NCBI GenBank assembly: GCA_938014245.1
Contig: CALLSD010000030.1
Span: forward strand, 1-52,319
DNA: 52,319 nt
DNA from: an uncultured Actinomyces sp.
GTDB taxonomy: Bacteria > Actinomycetota > Actinomycetes > Actinomycetales > Actinomycetaceae
Direction of reading: 5' to 3'
Below the pieces are notes generated by a model that saw only the letters and a list, made by a program, of their open reading frames with translations, had not been told where the DNA came from and ran no database searches. Below, in pieces: positions 1-7,009 of this stretch. Made by a program: the position numbers and the translations under genes. Each line of letters starts with the position of its first letter. The stretch's first letter is position 1.

Positions 1-52
1 GCGCACTTGACTGGGGGTCAAGGGGTCGTGGGTTCAAATCCCGCCAGCCCGA
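1..52 (+). tRNA. tRNA-Pro (GGG), 5' part cut off by the window edge
   Basis: Bases 7-22 form the anticodon arm: CTTGA, loop CTGGGGG, TCAAG, which puts GGG at positions 34-36. The T arm GTGGG-TTCAAAT-CCCGC follows at 28-44. The acceptor 3' strand CAGCCCG and discriminator A52 fit the G72/A73 pattern typical of bacterial tRNA-Pro. CCA is not encoded. The D arm and 5' acceptor strand lie outside the window. Confidence 0.9.
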
Positions 53-57
53 CAGTG

Positions 58-87
58 ATCAGGACCGAGTCATCGGTCCTGATTTTT
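58..87 (+). terminator. Rho-independent terminator of tRNA-Pro
   Basis: A perfect 11-bp stem (58-68 with 73-83) with a GTCA loop is followed directly by a T run, six bases after the tRNA end. Confidence 0.9.
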
Positions 88-184
88 GTTTATGGGGTTT
101 ACTTCTCATGTGCTCTACCTTCGCGCGCTAGGGATATTGCAGCGGCCGACGATGCCGATCCTGCACCTACGACCGGCGCGCTGA

Positions 185-397
185 CGCAAGCTTCTCGCCC
201 CAGTCGCGCAGCGAGCTAAGACAGTCACGCTCATTTCGTCTTGTGATGGTCTTACTACACAACACCCCGCTATTCAGGTGTTTGATCTTGAAGTGGGCCA
301 CTTGCCCTATACCGGTGGAAGGGGAATTCTGCCCTATATTCTCCTCGGCTTACTCCTGCTCGGGTCTGCAGGAGCGATGCGAATGACGAGAATCTGA
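185..397 (+). pseudogene. Relic of an LPXTG surface protein (sorting signal only)
   Basis: The frame beginning at 302 reads LPYTGG, then a hydrophobic stretch (ILPYILLGLLLLGSAGA, about 311-376), then a charged tail MRMTRI and a stop at 395-397. This is a complete class-A sortase cell-wall sorting signal: LPXTG, membrane span, positive tail. Upstream the frame stays open only back to a TGA at 182-184, and it has no ATG/GTG start with a ribosome site. The rest of a surface protein, normally hundreds of residues, is absent. I infer the 3' remnant of a deleted fimbrial or adhesin gene. The residues before LPYTGG (TTQHPAIQVFDLEVGH) look like a plausible domain end, but I cannot assign them. Confidence 0.75.
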
Positions 398-456
398 TTT
401 CCACATAAATTCCTGCTCGCATCGTGTGAGGCCTTCCACTAATTGCTGTTGTTCGT

Positions 457-488
457 GTGACAGATGTGTATAGTGTTACGAAAGTGAC
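457..488 (+). promoter_or_regulatory. Putative promoter and GTNAC repeats upstream of the amidase gene
   Basis: TATAGT at 469-474 is a good -10 element and gives a leader of about 35 bases before the ATG at 517. I see no clear -35. Three GTNAC pentamers occur: GTGAC 457-461, GTTAC 475-479 and GTGAC 484-488. GTNAC direct repeats are the general style of MtrA sites at actinobacterial cell-wall hydrolase genes, but the spacing here (18 and 9) does not match a strict consensus. Confidence 0.4.
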
Positions 489-516
489 AAACCATCATCA
501 CTGACGGAGTTTTTCG

Positions 517-3312
517 ATGCGATTAGTTTCTCTTGCGGCGGGCATTGCCTTCGCAAGCTTGGTAGTTCCACAAGCGGCAGCTACTGCAGCCCCCCAAAGT
601 AGCGCGCAAGCGGCAAGTCAGGCCGCGGCCTCGTCTGGGCAGGAACGTCCGGTCCAAAAGATCATTTTGACCCGCGCGCAAGGCGAACCCACGCAGCTTG
701 CGCAAGCCGGCCTCGAGACGGTCAACATCGGAAGTGGACACGCGCTAACGCGGATTTCTCGCGCAACTTTGCAAGGCCAGGGGACAAGCAGCTTCGATCC
801 AAGCCAAGATGCCGCGATTTTGACGCAGCCCTTGAGCGTTGATCCATTTTTGGTCACAGGTTTGTCATGGAGTGGGAAAGACAGCCTTGCCTCAGGCACC
901 CAGATTTACATCCGCGTACGCGAGCGGGGCGAATGGAGCCAGTGGTACCTCACTGATGGCGATGGTGGCGCAGGTAAAGACCGCGTTGACGGACATAATG
1001 TTCGCGGAGGAACTGATCCCTTTGTGACCGCCGGTGCCGACGCGATTCAGGTTCGCGTCACTGGAAAGGAATCTGACCTTCCCTCGGACCTCGAAGTCGC
1101 AATGGTTCCCGAAAATCCTCAAGGCGAAACCGTTTTGAGCGAGAATGATCTTGACTCGGTCGCGGCCGCGAATACCGATCTCAACCAAGACTCTGTTCAA
1201 GAGAACTCGCCGAGCTTTGCCTCTCAGATCGAGTCTTCTCCCGCTGCTCAAAGTGGCGAAGGGGAAGAGGCAGAATTTTCTGCCCAGAACACCGATGTCG
1301 ATCAAGAGGCAGTCGAGACTGATAATGCACGCTCTGGCGTGATCACCTCCGGCGTAGGTTCCGGTCAGGCTCGTGGGCTTAACGGAACGAAACTTGCTCG
1401 CGCTTTCCCCGCAACTGTTCAGCCAAATGGGCTGCCGGTCGCTGTAACCAGCAGGAGCGGTTGGGGAGCAGATGAGTCCTACCTTGACTGGGATCCGGAG
1501 TACTTCACGGCAAGCCATGTTGTTGTTCACCACACCGCAGGGACGAACAACTACACAATGGACCAATCAGCATCGATTGTTCGCGGAATCTATCACTATC
1601 ATGCGGTCACCTTGGATTGGGGAGACATCGGGTATAACTTCCTCGTCGATAAGTGGGGACGCGCCTTCGAGGGACGAAAAGGGACACTCTCCTCACCGGC
1701 CGGCAAGATGGTCGCTGGTGCTCACGATCAGGGCTTTAACTCCGGGACGATGGGGATCTCGATGATGGGAACCTATCAATCCGAGGCGCCGTCTCAGGCA
1801 ACCCTTAATACTGTCGGTGCTCTTGCAGGGTGGCAGCTCAGGCGTGCAGGAGTGACAAATATGTCCGAATCTGCAGGCTTTAGGCCCAAGGGATCCAACC
1901 CTAAATATCGGGCCGGCACCTACATCAATCTTGCCCGTATCTCCGGCCACCGAGACACTTACCCGACGAGTTGCCCGGGAGATGCCGGATACTCGAAGCT
2001 TCCAACAATTCGTCAAATTGCACAGAATGGTGCGCAGGATTCCCGATCGGCCTCGGCCTCGGCGAATAATCGTCCGGATTCCTACACCGTGAAGGGCGCG
2101 ATCTGGGGACTATGGAATGACAACAAGTCGCTCATGGGCAATCCCAAATCAAATGAGGAAGCAAGTGCTCCTGGTGTCTACCAACTCTTCGATCGCGGGA
2201 CCGCGTACTGGACTGCGCAGACCGATGCGCACTTTGTTGGCGGGAAGATTTTCGTCGAATACGGTAACCAGCGCTATGAGCGAGGCGTCTTAAAGTTCCC
2301 AACAAGCAACGAATACTCTGCGGGCTCTGGACGCGCGCAAGAATTCCAAGGTGGAACAATCACGTGGACCCAAAATTCCGGTAGCCATACGCTTCGCTAT
2401 GGCACTGGCATTGCTAATGCTTTTAGAGAATTAGGTGGCGCGAAGGTACTGGGTGCTGCGACGTCCAATGAGACTCGTTCTGGTAGCGGTGTTTTCCAAG
2501 TCTTCGAGAAGGGGACCGCCTACTGGAAGGCAGAGAACGGCACGCATTTCGTGCGCGGTCGTATTTTCGACAAGTACGGTTCGACTGGGTATGAACGCGG
2601 AAGTTTGGGATACCCCACCAGCGATGAATACGCAGTTGCCTCGGGGCGCGCGCAAGAATTCGAAGCTGGAGTGATCAGCACCTCGAACTCCGGTACGTAC
2701 GTTCTGCGCTACGGCACCGGGATTGCAAACGCCTACCGAGACCTCGGAGGGGCACAAGTCGTTGGCCTGCCAACTACGGCTGAAACGCCTTCCGGGAAAG
2801 GCGTCTTCCAGGTGTTCGAGTATGGAACTGCGTATTGGACCGCCGAGGGAGGAACGCACTTCGTGCGTAATGGAATCTTTGGTGCCTATGGTGCATCCGG
2901 ATACGAGCGAGGATTCCTTGGTTACCCGCTGAGCGACGAATACTCCGCGGGATCCGGACGCGCGCAAGAATTCGAAGGTGGAGTAATTACCTGGTCTTCG
3001 GATTCAGGAACCTACGTCTTGCGTTACGGCACCGGCATTGCAAACGCCTACCGAGACCTCGGAGGCGCGAAAGTATTGGGCGTTACAAGGAGTGCTGAGA
3101 CAACCTCCGGTAAAGGAGTATTTCAACTCTTCGACAAGGGAACCGCCTACTGGTCACCTACTACCGGTTCGCACTTTGTACGTGGACACATCTTCGAGGC
3201 CTACGGTCGCAGTGGATACGAACGCGGAGGCTACGGCTATCCCACCAGTGATGAATTCTGGTCCGGAGGTAGTAGAGTTCAATACTTTGAGGGCGGTAGA
3301 ATCGCCTCATAA
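517..3312 (+). CDS. Secreted N-acetylmuramoyl-L-alanine amidase (PGRP/Amidase_2) with LGFP repeats
   Basis: A 931-residue exported peptidoglycan amidase. The N terminus (about 1-25) is a signal peptide ending in an Ala-rich region. Residues 26-320 are a low-complexity acidic region. The Amidase_2/PGRP domain covers about 325-500. Zinc ligands are visible: a His of the HHT motif (338-339), H478 in SGHRD and C486 in SCPG; the H-x7-C spacing is that of zinc-dependent PGRPs. It should cleave the bond between MurNAc and L-Ala. From about 525 to the end lie seven or eight LGFP repeats (each roughly 52 residues, with YG, GYP and RG-x-AYW motifs), a module thought to bind the cell wall. There is no LPXTG or C-terminal membrane segment, so retention is probably through the repeats. 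The ATG is preceded by a GGAG ribosome site nine bases upstream. It is the first gene of its unit. Confidence 0.92.
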   Translation: MRLVSLAAGIAFASLVVPQAAATAAPQSSAQAASQAAASSGQERPVQKIILTRAQGEPTQLAQAGLETVNIGSGHALTRISRATLQGQGTSSFDPSQDAAILTQPLSVDPFLVTGLSWSGKDSLASGTQIYIRVRERGEWSQWYLTDGDGGAGKDRVDGHNVRGGTDPFVTAGADAIQVRVTGKESDLPSDLEVAMVPENPQGETVLSENDLDSVAAANTDLNQDSVQENSPSFASQIESSPAAQSGEGEEAEFSAQNTDVDQEAVETDNARSGVITSGVGSGQARGLNGTKLARAFPATVQPNGLPVAVTSRSGWGADESYLDWDPEYFTASHVVVHHTAGTNNYTMDQSASIVRGIYHYHAVTLDWGDIGYNFLVDKWGRAFEGRKGTLSSPAGKMVAGAHDQGFNSGTMGISMMGTYQSEAPSQATLNTVGALAGWQLRRAGVTNMSESAGFRPKGSNPKYRAGTYINLARISGHRDTYPTSCPGDAGYSKLPTIRQIAQNGAQDSRSASASANNRPDSYTVKGAIWGLWNDNKSLMGNPKSNEEASAPGVYQLFDRGTAYWTAQTDAHFVGGKIFVEYGNQRYERGVLKFPTSNEYSAGSGRAQEFQGGTITWTQNSGSHTLRYGTGIANAFRELGGAKVLGAATSNETRSGSGVFQVFEKGTAYWKAENGTHFVRGRIFDKYGSTGYERGSLGYPTSDEYAVASGRAQEFEAGVISTSNSGTYVLRYGTGIANAYRDLGGAQVVGLPTTAETPSGKGVFQVFEYGTAYWTAEGGTHFVRNGIFGAYGASGYERGFLGYPLSDEYSAGSGRAQEFEGGVITWSSDSGTYVLRYGTGIANAYRDLGGAKVLGVTRSAETTSGKGVFQLFDKGTAYWSPTTGSHFVRGHIFEAYGRSGYERGGYGYPTSDEFWSGGSRVQYFEGGRIAS
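2398..3312 (+). repeat. Tandem DNA repeat of about 315 bp encoding LGFP pairs
   Basis: The segment coding Y-G-T-G-I-A-N-A recurs at 2398, 2710 and 3025, giving periods of 312 and 315 bp (two LGFP units each). The last two copies are nearly identical over the bases encoding IANAYRDLGGA, and the codons for GRAQEFE are repeated almost exactly. This looks like recent internal duplication, and copy number could vary between strains. Confidence 0.8.
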
Positions 3313-3339
3313 TTCTGCCCCGGCGGCGTAGATGAGGCA

Positions 3340-3783
3340 ATGATGGCGTACACGCAAGAAGACTTTCAGGAATGGATTTTCTTCATTTCTGACAAGCTGG
3401 ACTACATGACCGATACATTCGCAAAGGAAAACGGTCTGAATCTTGACTTCTCAGTCGAGTCTATTGATGCCCTTGAAGAGTGGATGCTTGCGCATTACTC
3501 ATCGCCTCAAGACCTCATTAACGATCCGCGGATGCACGATCTACTCACTGTGTACATCGGCGAGACCTATCGTCATCATCTCGGTGGCAAGTGGTTCATG
3601 GATCTGGAGAACAAGAAGAACGCATACTATGCGATGCCTATTCTGAAAGATCTGAATTCGCGAAGGGCTGGATCGATGACGCCCCTCATCGATGCGACAG
3701 CATCTCTCAATCGGCGCACGGGAACGTACTTGAGCACAATCTTCCGGTATAAAATCGAGCTTTCGAAAGAAACTGATGACTGA
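3340..3783 (+). CDS. Hypothetical protein, 147 residues
   Basis: I do not recognise the family with confidence. It is acidic and mostly helical by eye, with no signal peptide or membrane segment. The central motif (about residues 70-84) reads Y-I-G-E-T-Y-R-H-H-L-G-G-K-W; a similar Y-x-GE-x3-R-x2-LGG-x-W pattern occurs in small uncharacterised bacterial proteins, some linked to toxin immunity, but this is only a resemblance. A GAGG ribosome site lies just before; the second ATG (3343) is an alternative start. It begins 27 bases after the amidase stop and ends at a strong terminator, so it is probably co-transcribed with the amidase. Confidence 0.75.
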   Translation: MMAYTQEDFQEWIFFISDKLDYMTDTFAKENGLNLDFSVESIDALEEWMLAHYSSPQDLINDPRMHDLLTVYIGETYRHHLGGKWFMDLENKKNAYYAMPILKDLNSRRAGSMTPLIDATASLNRRTGTYLSTIFRYKIELSKETDD

Positions 3784-3811
3784 GCACTGATGGTTTGAGT
3801 GCCGTTAATAC

Positions 3812-3849
3812 TAGTGGTGTGGCCTCCCCGATGGGAGGCCACACCACTA
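3812..3849. terminator. Bidirectional terminator hairpin
   Basis: A perfect 17-bp stem (3812-3828 with 3833-3849) has a CGAT loop and lies between the convergent ends of the small hypothetical gene and der. It has no long T run on either side. Confidence 0.75.
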
Positions 3850-3864
3850 CTCATGTCCATCAGA

Positions 3865-5346
3865 CTAACGACGACGACGCTCGCGCACACGTACCGAGAT
3901 CTGAATCGGCGATCCTTCGAAGCCAAAGTCTTCTCTCAGACGACGTTCGATGAATCGGCGATATCCGGGATCTAAGAATCCAGTCGTGAAGATGACGAAA
4001 CGTGGAGGCATGTTTGATACCTGAGTCGCGAAGAGGATGCGAGGCTGCTTCCCACCGCGAAGAGGGTGCGGATGCGCTGCAACCAGTTCGCCGAGGAAGG
4101 CATTCAAGCGACCAGTTGGAATGCGTGTTTCCCAGCTCTCGAGAGCCGTATCCATGGCGCGCGTGAGGCGGTTGATGTGCCACGTTGTCTTTGCTGAAAG
4201 GTTAATGCGCGGGGCCCAAGCGACTTGCACAAGCTCGCGTTCTAACTCGGCCTTCAGTTGGGCTTGACGCTCTTCATCGACCAAGTCCCACTTGTTATTG
4301 ACGATAACGACCGCACGGCCAGCATCAACTGCCTGCTGCACGACTCGAATGTCTTGCTCCGTCAGCGGCTCTGAAGCATCGAAAAGAATCAACGCAAGCT
4401 CTGCCTTCTCCAAAGCTGCCTGGGTACGGATCGATGCATAGTAGTCAGCGCCGGTCGTTCGATGCATCTTGCGACGGATGCCAGCGGTGTCAACAAACCA
4501 CCATTTCTCACCGTCGAGCTCAATGAGTTCGTCAACGGGGTCGCGAGTCGTTCCTGCCAGTTCATTCACAACAACGCGTTCAGCGCCAGCCAAGGCATTG
4601 AGTAATGATGATTTACCGACATTCGGGCGTCCGATGAGCGCAACGCGACGGGGACCGCCTTCAGGAAGAGCTGAAGCGACAGCGGACTCTGTAGGAAGAA
4701 CAGCCATGACTGCATCGAGCAGGTCACCGGTTCCTCGCCCGTGTAGGGCAGAGATTGCGTAAGGCTCTCCCATGCCAAGGGACCACAGATAAGCTGCCTC
4801 GGCTTCCTGCATAGCTGAGTCGACCTTGTTCGCGGCCAATACGACCGGCTTGCCGCTGCGTCGAAGCATTGAAACGATACGCTCATCTGTGTCAGTCATT
4901 CCGACCGTCGCGTCGACAACGAAGAGGACTGCGTCAGCGCAATCAACCGCGACTTCTGCCTGCTGGGCAACGGAACGATCGATACCTTTTACATCGATTT
5001 CCCAGCCGCCGGTGTCAACAAGTGTGAAACGGCGACCCGCCCACTCGGCGGGATAAGAGACGCGGTCGCGAGTGACACCGGGAGTATCTTGAACGACGGC
5101 CTCGCGCCTTCCAATAATGCGATTGACCAGTGTTGACTTACCGACGTTTGGCCGACCAATGACAGCAAGAACCGGGAGGCCAAACTCATCTTCAACCTCG
5201 TCACCGTAGTCAAAGTCCTCGTCTAATAGGGCGAGGTCTTCTTCGTCGAGGTCGAATTGTTCAAGGGAGTCACGCATCGCGCGTGCACGAAGCTCCCCCT
5301 GAGTTTCGTCATAGGGGTCTTGGATGTCGATGTGCTCTTCACTCAC
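3865..5346 (-). CDS. der: Ribosome biogenesis GTPase Der (EngA)
   Basis: 493 residues with the double-GTPase layout unique to Der: first P-loop GRPNVGKS at 64-71, second GRPNVGKS near 236-243, each followed by its own NKxD motif (ANKVD; NNKWD), and a C-terminal KH-like domain from about 400. It acts in assembly of the 50S subunit. The N terminus has about 55 extra acidic residues (DEEDLALLDEDFDYGDE), an extension common in actinobacterial Der. The C terminus is basic (RVRERRRR). The start is GTG at 5346; no Shine-Dalgarno is visible, but a TAGGAT box lies six bases upstream. cmk, the frequent neighbour of actinobacterial der, is not adjacent; murE is. Confidence 0.95.
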   Translation of the reverse strand: MSEEHIDIQDPYDETQGELRARAMRDSLEQFDLDEEDLALLDEDFDYGDEVEDEFGLPVLAVIGRPNVGKSTLVNRIIGRREAVVQDTPGVTRDRVSYPAEWAGRRFTLVDTGGWEIDVKGIDRSVAQQAEVAVDCADAVLFVVDATVGMTDTDERIVSMLRRSGKPVVLAANKVDSAMQEAEAAYLWSLGMGEPYAISALHGRGTGDLLDAVMAVLPTESAVASALPEGGPRRVALIGRPNVGKSSLLNALAGAERVVVNELAGTTRDPVDELIELDGEKWWFVDTAGIRRKMHRTTGADYYASIRTQAALEKAELALILFDASEPLTEQDIRVVQQAVDAGRAVVIVNNKWDLVDEERQAQLKAELERELVQVAWAPRINLSAKTTWHINRLTRAMDTALESWETRIPTGRLNAFLGELVAAHPHPLRGGKQPRILFATQVSNMPPRFVIFTTGFLDPGYRRFIERRLREDFGFEGSPIQISVRVRERRRR

Positions 5347-5352
5347 AGGCTT

Positions 5353-5358
5353 ATCCTA
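5353..5358 (-). promoter_or_regulatory. Putative -10 box of a leaderless der transcript
   Basis: TAGGAT on the minus strand, then six bases, then the GTG start of der. Transcription would start at or next to the start codon. It lies in the 26-base gap between murE and der; no good -35 is seen. Confidence 0.45.
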
Positions 5359-5372
5359 TCGGTTGCAATGCC

Positions 5373-6932
5373 TTAGAGTCGCGCGCGAATGTCTTGTGCG
5401 AGCACTTCCTGTGCAACAGGAACGTCATTGTAGGCATGCTTAATTCCGCGGATCTCTTGGTACCACTCGGCTCCCTTACCCGATATCACAACGATATCCC
5501 CGGCCTGGGCAGCAAGGATAGCTTCACGAACTGCGTCGCGGCGGCAGGTCAAAACTTCAGTCACATTCTCAAGATCGGGGCGGATCGAGCGGATTCCGGA
5601 AAGAAGCTGGCGGCGAATAGAAGAAGCGTCTTCTGACCGTGGGTTCTCGTCAGTCACCCACAAGACATCAGCTAGCTGCGCGGCGATTGCGGCAAGGGGC
5701 TCTCTCTTCGTCGCATCACGGTCGCCATCGGTTCCAAAGACCAGGACGAGTTTGCCGCGTGTCAGTTCACGCACTGACTTGAGAGTCCACTCAAGACCTT
5801 CGGGAGTGTGGGCGAAGTCGACAATGACGAGGGGTTGATTTCCCGGATCCGGATTCACAGAAGTCATACGCCCGGGGACCTGCTCTGCATTCTCCAGAGC
5901 CAGGACAGCAGCATCAAAGTCGGTGCCCATTTGGACTGCACTCACCAAAGCAACGACGGCGTTTTGCACATTGACTTCACCGAGCATTGGCATTCGAATG
6001 GTGCGCAGTTGCGATTGAGGTTTTTCAAGATCAAAGGTGACGGCGGGAATATCGCGATCGAATGTAATCTTGGCGACCTTCCAATCGGCCTCGTAGTCAG
6101 AAAAAACTGCGACTGTTGTTACAGGTACTTCGCTCTCGCGCACGAGGCGCTGGCCCCACTCATCGTCCACGCACACAACGCCCTGCTTGGAGTGGGCAGG
6201 AGTGAATAGGCTCTTCTTGGCAGCGAAGTAGGATTCCATGTCACCGTAGTAATCCAGATGATCGTGCTGAAGATTCGTGAAAGCTGCTACGTCGAAAACG
6301 ATGTTATCGATGCGATTCAGACTGAGCGCATGAGCGGAAACTTCGACAATTGCGGCACCGCAGTCTTCCTGCCTAGCAAGGGCAAGGATTCTTTCAATTT
6401 CGGGAGCCTCAGACGTGGTCTTCTCGGAATTGATCAATAGATCTCCAACCCGGATCTCAACTGTTCCGCACAATGCTGGATCACTAAAACCCCCTCGAAG
6501 AATGGAGCGCAGAAGATAGGTAGTCGTCGTTTTGCCATTCGTTCCAGTGACCGCAGCAGTCTTCAGTGACGAGGCCGGGTGGCGATAGACATTCGCAGCG
6601 ATGAGGGCACTTGCCTGACGTGGGTCGGGAACAACAACGATCGGAAGACTTGGATAGTCCGCGCGGGCCCGCGAAGCCCCTTCAGGATCGGTAACGATAG
6701 CGCAGGCGCCGGAGCTGAGCGCCGAATGAAGGAAACGAATTCCGTGCTGCACGAGGCCCGGAATTGCAATAAAAATCCAGCCCTCTTCCATATCAGTGGA
6801 AGAAACGCTCACACCATTAACAGGGAGCTCGGGATCGGGGCACAAGGTCCAATCCACGTCTGCAACGCCTTCGAGTGCCTGGCTAAGAGGCATGGCGGGG
6901 TTATTAGGACGAATTTCATTGGCTTGTGTCAT
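5373..6932 (-). CDS. murE: Mur ligase, UDP-MurNAc-tripeptide synthetase (MurE)
   Basis: 519 residues from the ATG at 6932. It adds the third stem-peptide amino acid to UDP-MurNAc-L-Ala-D-Glu in the cytoplasm. Seen: N-terminal Mur domain (about 30-105), ATP-binding GTNGKTTT near residue 127, the middle-domain EVSAHAL and NLQHDHLDYYG motifs, and C-terminal DFAHTPE, GTDGDRDATKR and ENPRSED. In characterised MurE the D-N-P-R motif marks diaminopimelate enzymes; here Asp is Glu (ENPR), so the amino acid added (Dap, Lys or Orn) is open. An upstream in-frame ATG at 6992 would add 20 residues but would lie past the promoter box; 6932 is preferred. The gene stands outside any division-cell-wall cluster, divergent from pepN. 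Confidence 0.9.
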   Translation of the reverse strand: MTQANEIRPNNPAMPLSQALEGVADVDWTLCPDPELPVNGVSVSSTDMEEGWIFIAIPGLVQHGIRFLHSALSSGACAIVTDPEGASRARADYPSLPIVVVPDPRQASALIAANVYRHPASSLKTAAVTGTNGKTTTTYLLRSILRGGFSDPALCGTVEIRVGDLLINSEKTTSEAPEIERILALARQEDCGAAIVEVSAHALSLNRIDNIVFDVAAFTNLQHDHLDYYGDMESYFAAKKSLFTPAHSKQGVVCVDDEWGQRLVRESEVPVTTVAVFSDYEADWKVAKITFDRDIPAVTFDLEKPQSQLRTIRMPMLGEVNVQNAVVALVSAVQMGTDFDAAVLALENAEQVPGRMTSVNPDPGNQPLVIVDFAHTPEGLEWTLKSVRELTRGKLVLVFGTDGDRDATKREPLAAIAAQLADVLWVTDENPRSEDASSIRRQLLSGIRSIRPDLENVTEVLTCRRDAVREAILAAQAGDIVVISGKGAEWYQEIRGIKHAYNDVPVAQEVLAQDIRARL

Positions 6933-6939
6933 ACCGTTT

Positions 6940-6945
6940 AGCCTA
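6940..6945 (-). promoter_or_regulatory. Putative -10 box of a leaderless murE transcript
   Basis: TAGGCT on the minus strand is followed by seven bases and the murE ATG at 6932. A GAAG sequence overlaps this box, too far from the ATG to be a normal ribosome site. Confidence 0.45.
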
Positions 6946-6973
6946 ACTTCTTGGCCCATGAAAAGCTCTTTCA

Positions 6974-7003
6974 TCGACACGTCGGCAGGCAAATACCTAG
7001 AAT
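6974..7003 (+). promoter_or_regulatory. Sigma-70-type promoter of pepN, leaderless
   Basis: TCGACA (6974-6979, five of six matches to TTGACA), an 18-bp spacer, and TAGAAT (6998-7003). The pepN ATG lies six bases after the -10, so transcription should start at or beside the A of ATG. There is no ribosome site. Confidence 0.65.
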
Positions 7004-7009
7004 GGCATC

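Noticed and set aside
7..219. A 70-codon open frame beginning in tRNA-Pro
   Set aside because: It runs through the tRNA and its terminator and has no ribosome site or recognisable product.
892..1566. A 224-codon open frame opposite the amidase gene
   Set aside because: It lies wholly antisense to a well-supported gene, has no family features and arises from its codon pattern.
2398..3312. Tandem repeats considered as a CRISPR or mobile element
   Set aside because: They are coding LGFP modules with in-frame periods and no inverted ends.
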